Shown one piece after another: positions 59,259 through 64,000 of a stretch of 64,000 bases of DNA; the first letter of the stretch is position 1; the number at the start of each line of letters is the position of its first letter. The stretch is from Alkalimonas cellulosilytica (GTDB taxonomy: Bacteria > Pseudomonadota > Gammaproteobacteria > Enterobacterales > Alteromonadaceae). Made by a program: the position numbers and the translations under genes. The notes below the pieces were generated by a model. That model was not told the DNA's origin and did not search any database. It was given only the letters and a program-made list of their open reading frames with translations. The DNA lies in assembly GCF_036325985.1 (NCBI RefSeq), contig NZ_JAUHLI010000018.1, forward strand, positions 1-64,000. The letters are read 5' to 3'.

Positions 59259-60231
59259 TGGCAGGCTCCTGTTCGGCTGGTTCTAGCCGGGACCCTGGCA
59301 GCTGCTGCAGAAAATGCCGCAAATCGGCCAGGCTTTCAGCCGGGCGCTCAAGCGGCAGCACATGGCCGGTGTTGGGGTAGGTGATCACCTGCACCGAAGC
59401 GGCCTGCACCAGTGCCTCGACAAAAAGCTCGGTCATGGCCACGGGCAACTGTGGGTTGGCTTCCCCCCATTGGATCAGCACCGGCAGCGTTAACTGCTGC
59501 AACTGAGTGGCCGCACCGCCTTCTTTAAACTGGCGAATGCGCTGCATCTCGGCTTTGCGGTTGCCCTGGCGACGAAAATTATCGTGAAATTGCCACTGCA
59601 ATTGCGGGGTGATCAGGCTGTCATCAACGATCATCCACTGCAAAAAGCGGTTGTAGGCGGCCCGGGGCAGCATGTACAGCAGGTAATCGGCCCAGGCCGG
59701 CAAGTCCTCACCCCGACCACCGCGGCTATCGGCTTTACGAAAACCACCGGAGTTTTGCAGCACCAGGGCTTTCACCTGCTCAGGGTAGCGGGCACTGTAG
59801 CCAATGGCGATGTTGCCACCAAGCGAGCTGCCCACCAGAACCACCGGGCCTGGCGCTAACGCCTCTATCAGCCCACGCAGCAGTTCGATGTCGCGATCCA
59901 GGCTGTAGTCGTTGTCAAGCGCTGGGCCGGTCAGGCCATGCGAGGTCAGATCAAAGCGGATAACCCGGTAGTATCGGGCCAGTTCATCGGCAATGGGATC
60001 CCACATCTGCATGCTGAAAAAGTGCGAGTGCAACAAGACGATGGCCTGGCCTTTGCCTTGATCCTGATAGTAAAGAGGCTGGCCAGAAATAAGGCGTTGT
60101 TGCACCTGGCCGTCGGTGTAGTGGCTGAGCAAGCGCTCGGGACTGATGTCCGGATAGCGTACCAGCTGATAGCTGACATAGCCTGCGATCAGCAAGCACA
60201 GCAGCAACAGACGAAACAACCAGCGCCACAT
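59245..60231 (-). CDS. Membrane-anchored alpha/beta hydrolase
   Basis: A 328-residue hydrolase with an N-terminal membrane anchor (WLFRLLLLCLLIAGYVSYQ), oxyanion region VLLHSHFFSMQMWD, nucleophile in LVGSSLGGNIAIGYSAR, and catalytic histidine in NTGHVLPLERP. It resembles meta-cleavage-product/ester hydrolases of the MhpC-type fold but is membrane-bound. It lies 47 bases downstream of the HMG-CoA-lyase-like gene. Confidence 0.85.
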   Translation of the reverse strand: MWRWLFRLLLLCLLIAGYVSYQLVRYPDISPERLLSHYTDGQVQQRLISGQPLYYQDQGKGQAIVLLHSHFFSMQMWDPIADELARYYRVIRFDLTSHGLTGPALDNDYSLDRDIELLRGLIEALAPGPVVLVGSSLGGNIAIGYSARYPEQVKALVLQNSGGFRKADSRGGRGEDLPAWADYLLYMLPRAAYNRFLQWMIVDDSLITPQLQWQFHDNFRRQGNRKAEMQRIRQFKEGGAATQLQQLTLPVLIQWGEANPQLPVAMTELFVEALVQAASVQVITYPNTGHVLPLERPAESLADLRHFLQQLPGSRLEPAEQEPANDTL

Positions 60232-60278
60232 GATTTTTCTCCAATCTGAGCGGGGGCTGGGTTTAGCTCAGCCCTGTG

Positions 60279-61235
60279 TTAACAAAGCGGTTGCTTGGCC
60301 GCCAATTGCAATTGGCGCCAGCTGTTGGCACGACCGCCGCTGCACTGGCCGGTCAGTTCGCCCGCCAGTTGACCGGCCTGGCACAGCGCCGCCAGATCGA
60401 TGCCGGTCGCGAGTCCCATTTGTTCCAGCATCATCACCACATCTTCGGTGGCGACATTGCCGGTTGCACCGGGGGCAAAAGGGCAACCGCCCAGACCACC
60501 GATGGATGCATCAAAGCGGCGGATGCCAACATCAAGCGCAGCAGCCACATTGGCCAGGCCCATGGCCCGGGTATCGTGAAAATGACAGCCCAGCTTGCTG
60601 GCATCATGCGCTTGTACCAGTGCCTGCATCAATTGACGCACCGAAGCCGGGTTTGCAGCGCCGATGGTATCGGCCAGCACCAGTTGCTCCGCGCCTATCT
60701 CTGCCAGACTGCTGGCCAGCGACAACACCTGGCTCGGCGGTGTTTTTCCCTCAAAAGGACATTGCCAGGCCACCGCGATGCAGGTAAGCAGTTGGATGTT
60801 GTCCGCCTTGGCCTGCTGCAGGATTTGCTGCAGTTGCTGCACACTTTGCTGCACACTAAGCCGGACATTTTTCTGATTCATGGTTTCGCTGGCGCATACC
60901 ACAAACAACACCGAATCGGCCCCGGCTTTTACCGCCAGTTGATAGCCTTTCAGGTTGGGGATCAACGCTTGCAGCTGTACCCTCGCTTTCGATTGCCCCC
61001 GGGCTTGCGGATCAGTCCTGTGGCGTTTGGCCAGGCTGGCAATCACCTCGTCACTGCCCGCCATAGCAGGCACCGCTTTCGGAGAGACCATGGCACCGGC
61101 TTCAATCTGCCGTACCCCGGCCTGGATCAATTGCTCAATCAGAGCAATGCGCTGGTCAGGGGTTAAGATCCGGCTTTGATTTTGCAAGCCATCACGGGGG
61201 CCGACATCGGTGATGATCACATCTGGCACTGACAT
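60279..61235 (-). CDS. Hydroxymethylglutaryl-CoA lyase-family enzyme
   Basis: A 318-residue TIM-barrel of the HMG-CoA lyase type: TDVGPRDGLQNQ (metal/catalytic Asp), GCHFHDTRAMGLANV (metal histidines) and the signature loop GGLGGCPFAPGATGNVATED with its catalytic cysteine. HMG-CoA lyases split 3-hydroxy-3-methylglutaryl-CoA into acetoacetate and acetyl-CoA; relatives act on other 3-hydroxy-3-alkyl-glutaryl-CoAs. Placed nine bases after a class III CoA-transferase that could make the CoA ester. No liu genes surround it, so a role outside leucine breakdown is plausible. Confidence 0.9.
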   Translation of the reverse strand: MSVPDVIITDVGPRDGLQNQSRILTPDQRIALIEQLIQAGVRQIEAGAMVSPKAVPAMAGSDEVIASLAKRHRTDPQARGQSKARVQLQALIPNLKGYQLAVKAGADSVLFVVCASETMNQKNVRLSVQQSVQQLQQILQQAKADNIQLLTCIAVAWQCPFEGKTPPSQVLSLASSLAEIGAEQLVLADTIGAANPASVRQLMQALVQAHDASKLGCHFHDTRAMGLANVAAALDVGIRRFDASIGGLGGCPFAPGATGNVATEDVVMMLEQMGLATGIDLAALCQAGQLAGELTGQCSGGRANSWRQLQLAAKQPLC

Positions 61236-61244
61236 GCGGCGCTC

Positions 61245-62447
61245 CTAGGCAATGATTTGATCACGGCGCAAGGCATCGATGCAATCTTGCGGGAAACCCA
61301 GCTCGTCGGCCAAAATGGCATCGGTGTTCTGGCCTACCAAAGGTGCCGGGCTAAAACTGTCTTCATGCGTGCGTGACAGCTTGATCGGATTGCCGGGGGC
61401 CTGGGTTTTTTTGCCATTCGGGTGGAAAATATCCACCACCATGTTGCGATGACGCACTTGACGGTCATTTAAAGCATCGCTCAGCTTATTGACCGGAGCG
61501 CACGGAATACGGGCTTGCTCCAGCCGCTCTATCCAATAGCTGTTGGTATTGGTCGCAAAGAGTGCATTCAGGCGCGTGTCGATCATGGCTTTGTCGGCAA
61601 AACGACCCGGTTGGGTGTCGTATTTGGCATCGTCAAATTCCGGCAGCTGCACCACGGTTTTCAGGTTTTGCCAGAAGTTGTCGGTAATGACCGCCAGGAT
61701 AATGTGGCCATCCTGGGTTTGGTAGCTGTTGTAAGGCACATGGACAAAATGACCATTGCCAATCGGGTAGGGATCTTCGTTCGATAAAAAGTGCATGGTG
61801 GCCATGTAATTCAACATCGAAATCTGGCAGTCCAGCATCGAGATATCGACATGCTGGCCTTTGCCGCTTTGCACCCGCTCCAATAGCGCCGCCTGTATAC
61901 CCATCACAGCAAACATGCCGCCACCCAGATCGCCAATCGGAATGCCGGCCCGAATGGGGGTTTGTGGATCGGTGCCGGTAATCGACATGCCACCACCAAA
62001 AGCCTGCGCCACCTGATCAAACGCCGGGCGGTTGGCGCCGGGTCCTTCTGAGCCAAAGCCGGTAATGGTGCAGGTGATGATGCGCTCGTTGTACTGACGC
62101 AGGGTCGGGTAATCAATGCCCAGGCGCTCCGGCACACCGGGGCCAAAGTTACTGACCACCACATCGGCGTTTTTCACCAGCTGGTAAAACAGTTCTTTGC
62201 CTTGCTGCTTTTTCAAATCAATGGCGATGGAGCGCTTGTTGCGGTTCAGGGTAATAAAGTAAGCCCCAAAACCGTCCAGCGAGTTGTTCGGATCGCTGGC
62301 CAGCAATTTGCGGGTGCCTTCGCCTTGGCGCGGCTCTACTTTGATCACATCGGCCCCCATATCGGCAAGCAACATGGTGCCATAAGGCCCAGACAGCATA
62401 TGCGTCAGATCCAGGATTTTGATCCCTGCCAGGGGTTTATTGAACAT
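61245..62447 (-). CDS. Class III CoA-transferase, copy 4
   Basis: A 400-residue CaiB/BaiF enzyme with catalytic aspartate in RPAFDQVAQAFGGGMSITG (Asp144) and N-terminal IKILDLTHMLSGPYGTMLLADMGADVIKVE. First gene of a five-gene minus-strand transcript and directly downstream of the TGATATA inverted repeat at 62472-62489. It likely activates the dicarboxylate cleaved by the HMG-CoA-lyase-like neighbour. Confidence 0.93.
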   Translation of the reverse strand: MFNKPLAGIKILDLTHMLSGPYGTMLLADMGADVIKVEPRQGEGTRKLLASDPNNSLDGFGAYFITLNRNKRSIAIDLKKQQGKELFYQLVKNADVVVSNFGPGVPERLGIDYPTLRQYNERIITCTITGFGSEGPGANRPAFDQVAQAFGGGMSITGTDPQTPIRAGIPIGDLGGGMFAVMGIQAALLERVQSGKGQHVDISMLDCQISMLNYMATMHFLSNEDPYPIGNGHFVHVPYNSYQTQDGHIILAVITDNFWQNLKTVVQLPEFDDAKYDTQPGRFADKAMIDTRLNALFATNTNSYWIERLEQARIPCAPVNKLSDALNDRQVRHRNMVVDIFHPNGKKTQAPGNPIKLSRTHEDSFSPAPLVGQNTDAILADELGFPQDCIDALRRDQIIA

Positions 62448-62471
62448 AGCGCAATCCTATTGATGTTTTAA

Positions 62472-62489
62472 TGATATAACTATATATCA
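62472..62489. promoter_or_regulatory. TGATATA-N4-TATATCA operator before CoA-transferase copy 4
   Basis: A perfect 7-base inverted repeat with ACTA spacer, 25 bases before the start codon at 62447 on the minus strand. It shares TAATGATAT...ATATCA with the palindrome at 54510, so one repressor may control both this transcript and the 54617 receptor. Confidence 0.65.
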
Positions 62490-62529
62490 AACAATCTTGT
62501 TTTGTAAACCTAAAACAACACCCTTTTCA

Positions 62530-63306
62530 TCAGAACTCTTCCAACAAACGTCCTTTGCCGGTGATGCGATCCTCAATGCCACAGCTGCGCAGCGCATGCC
62601 AGACCGTGGCCTGATTGATGGGCAGCAAGGGCTTGCCCAGAATGTGCTCGAAGGTCGGAAACAGATCCAGCGTCGACAAGTTGGTACCACACTGCACGAT
62701 GGCATCGACGTCGTTGCCATCGACCTCGTAGATGGCATCAATCACTTGCTGGATCGGGGTTTCCGCTATGGCGGTGGCGGAAGGGCGGTTCAAGCCCTTG
62801 ACCTTATGCACCTGAAAACCAATGTCGGTGAAAAAGCGGTAGACATTGTCATCGCCGACCTGGGGGTAAGGTGTGATGACCGAGATTTTTTTGGCGCCAA
62901 ATTTCTCCAGTGCCATTCGGGTCGCGGTGGCACCTGTGGTCAGGCCCATGTCGCCAATTTGAGCCCGAATTTGTTCTTCAAAACGCAGATTGCCATCCAG
63001 GCCGCCCCAGAAGGTTTCGGCACTCATGCCCAGCATGATGTGTTTGACTTTGGCACTGAGCACATTGCGAATTGACAGCGGAATTTCATCGCGGATCAAA
63101 TCGAGAAAACGCTCAAAGACGGTATTTTCGTTGTCGCCGCTTTGCTGCACCTCGCTGGCCCAGTCGCGCAGTTCAATCCAGAAACGCGATGGGTGCCAGG
63201 TGACGCCGTCCAGTGCGAATTTTTGCAAATCGTATTCCACGCCGGTATTGGTCGAAGGGATGATGACCCCTATCTGAGCCCGATGGGCAATTTGATAATT
63301 GTGCAT
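62530..63306 (-). CDS. Arylmalonate-decarboxylase / maleate-isomerase family protein
   Basis: A 258-residue member of the Asp/Glu-racemase superfamily: IGVIIPSTNTGVEYDL, MLGMSAETFWGG, GAKKISVITPYPQVGD and the C-terminal cysteine in IVQCGTNLST (Cys206). Racemases and maleate isomerases use two cysteines; here only the C-terminal one is present and the first position lies in a Gly-Met-Ser stretch, as in arylmalonate decarboxylase. It may decarboxylate a substituted malonate or isomerise a maleate by another mechanism. It sits 21 bases after the flavin monooxygenase gene and 82 bases before CoA-transferase copy 4. Confidence 0.85.
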   Translation of the reverse strand: MHNYQIAHRAQIGVIIPSTNTGVEYDLQKFALDGVTWHPSRFWIELRDWASEVQQSGDNENTVFERFLDLIRDEIPLSIRNVLSAKVKHIMLGMSAETFWGGLDGNLRFEEQIRAQIGDMGLTTGATATRMALEKFGAKKISVITPYPQVGDDNVYRFFTDIGFQVHKVKGLNRPSATAIAETPIQQVIDAIYEVDGNDVDAIVQCGTNLSTLDLFPTFEHILGKPLLPINQATVWHALRSCGIEDRITGKGRLLEEF

Positions 63307-63327
63307 AAAAACTCCACTCCAGTTGCT

Positions 63328-64000
63328 TTAGGCGTGCTCTAAACTGTCGCGCAGGCAGTGAAACATGGCGCGTTCCAGCATGAAATCCCGGGCTTTCACC
63401 GGATCCTTGGCGGTATCCATAAACCATTGCTGGCGTTTGGCTTGCTCTTTGGGATCTTTTTCTTCCATCAGCTTTTTGTTGCTGATGGTGTGTTGCTGCA
63501 CAAATTGCACCGCCAAATCCTTGCGCTGACGCTCGTACTGCGCGAAAAGCTCCGGGTAGCTGGCACCTTCTTTCAAAATTCGGGTCAGCTTCTGGGCCAG
63601 ATTGTGCGCATCGTGCAAACCGCCATTCATGCCCATGCCACCCAGCGGGTTGTTGATATGGGCCGCGTCGCCCACCAGCACCATCCGGCCCTGCACATAG
63701 CGCTCGGCCACGCGCTGATGCACCGCATAGAGGGTGCGATGGCCGATGTCGTAGTCCTCGTCCTTGGCATGCAGGTGCTGCAACCGCTGCTGAATGTACT
63801 GATCGTTCAGATAGGTTTGTGCCGGGTTGGGCTCGGCCGGATCGGTCGGCCAGAGCACCCGCCAGAGTTTTTCTGTGCGCAAAAGTACGCACCATTCATC
63901 CGGATCCGAGATGTAATTGACGTAGGATAAGTTGTCGAACACGGCTTCAAACGGGAAGGAGGTGCTGACCACCAGAAACTTTTCGTTGTAGGTAAAGCCA
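63328..64000 (-). CDS. FAD-dependent aromatic-type monooxygenase, C-terminal part (cut by window end)
   Basis: The frame runs open to the window edge (the last codons read GFTYNEKFLVVSTSFPFE), so this is the 3' part of a larger gene. It shows the FAD-binding motif GRMVLVGDAAHINNPLGG and GMNGGLHDAHNLAQKL of the PHBH/UbiH-type group A flavin monooxygenases, and a C-terminal extension rich in charged helices. Such enzymes hydroxylate an activated aromatic or heteroaromatic ring using NAD(P)H and oxygen. With the decarboxylase/isomerase-like gene next to it, it may open the lower pathway encoded on this strand. Confidence 0.88.
   Translation of the reverse strand, partial: GFTYNEKFLVVSTSFPFEAVFDNLSYVNYISDPDEWCVLLRTEKLWRVLWPTDPAEPNPAQTYLNDQYIQQRLQHLHAKDEDYDIGHRTLYAVHQRVAERYVQGRMVLVGDAAHINNPLGGMGMNGGLHDAHNLAQKLTRILKEGASYPELFAQYERQRKDLAVQFVQQHTISNKKLMEEKDPKEQAKRQQWFMDTAKDPVKARDFMLERAMFHCLRDSLEHA

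Noticed and set aside
63173..63895. A 240-codon frame on the minus strand
   Set aside because: Alternative frame of the flavin monooxygenase and the end of the racemase-family gene; Arg/Ala/Gly-rich shadow translation.
1..64000. tRNA, rRNA, CRISPR, insertion sequences, phage genes
   Set aside because: Looked for and not seen; no transposase, integrase, repeat-spacer array or cloverleaf-like sequence was noticed, though an exhaustive scan was not possible.

Overview
The window comes from a free-living, aerobic, heterotrophic bacterium, most likely a marine or aquatic gammaproteobacterium. The basis is three TonB-dependent receptors, FNR-type regulators with FNR-like DNA sites, GGAGG ribosome sites, moderate and locally variable GC, and a very high density of CoA-dependent catabolic enzymes. 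I see no rRNA, tRNA, insertion sequence, phage gene or CRISPR array. Almost the whole window is accessory catabolism arranged in tightly packed, often overlapping operons.

Layout. (1) 25-630: N-terminal piece of a TonB-dependent receptor with an early stop. (2) 798-6574: a LysR regulator divergent from a class III aminotransferase, a beta-keto acid cleavage enzyme (BKACE), a two-subunit 3-oxoacid CoA-transferase and an exported M14 carboxypeptidase. This looks like a beta-amino-acid to acetoacetate module. (3) 6747-8637: a glutaryl-CoA-type dehydrogenase and an exported VOC protein. (4) 8651-16272, minus strand: an aconitase/LeuCD-type dehydratase, a bicupin, a lipoprotein cytochrome c, an isochorismatase-family amidohydrolase, two PuuE-like deacetylase-fold hydrolases, an isocitrate-lyase/PEP-mutase-type lyase and a double-VOC protein. 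(5) 16441-26811: a crotonase and thioesterase, then an eight-gene operon (beta-rich unknown, methyltransferase, small coiled protein, two MmgE/PrpD proteins, PaaK-like ligase, amidase, class III CoA-transferase). (6) 26934-34997: HapK/RedY-like protein, SDR, a third PuuE-like hydrolase, CitE-like lyase, MaoC, acyl-CoA dehydrogenase, two class III CoA-transferases and an MDR oxidoreductase. (7) 35259-40988: receptor, exported split-barrel protein, DUF1838 protein, flavoprotein and a 74-residue protein. (8) 41062-54275: two paralogous MFS carriers, a VAO-type FAD oxidase, VOC, DUF3598, a CopD-like membrane protein, DUF1330, a nitrilase homologue that has lost its nucleophile, an aldehyde dehydrogenase, a GntR regulator, a CpcT-DUF1330 fusion and two FNR-like paralogues. 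(9) 54617-64000: a third receptor, then on the minus strand a flavin monooxygenase (cut by the window end), an arylmalonate-decarboxylase-like protein, CoA-transferase, HMG-CoA-lyase-like protein, two alpha/beta hydrolases and a membrane protein.

How it may work. Zones 3-8 are tied together by FNR-like palindromes (TTGAY-N4-RTCAA) lying 64-118 bases before the start codons of most operons, and two FNR-like proteins without the FNR iron-sulfur cysteines are encoded inside the same region. My working hypothesis is that this is one regulon for import and complete breakdown of a nitrogen-containing ring compound. The chain cyclic-imide hydrolase-like enzymes, maleamate-amidohydrolase-like enzyme, LeuCD-like hydratase and PEP-mutase/ICL-type lyase is what would be needed to turn a substituted maleimide into pyruvate plus an acyl acid. 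Several proteins of tetrapyrrole- or pyrrole-associated families (CpcT/CpeT, HapK/RedY, split-barrel, DUF3598 calycin) suggest a bilin, other tetrapyrrole or prodiginine-like substrate. That substrate assignment is inference; the genes, motifs and DNA sites are what the sequence shows.
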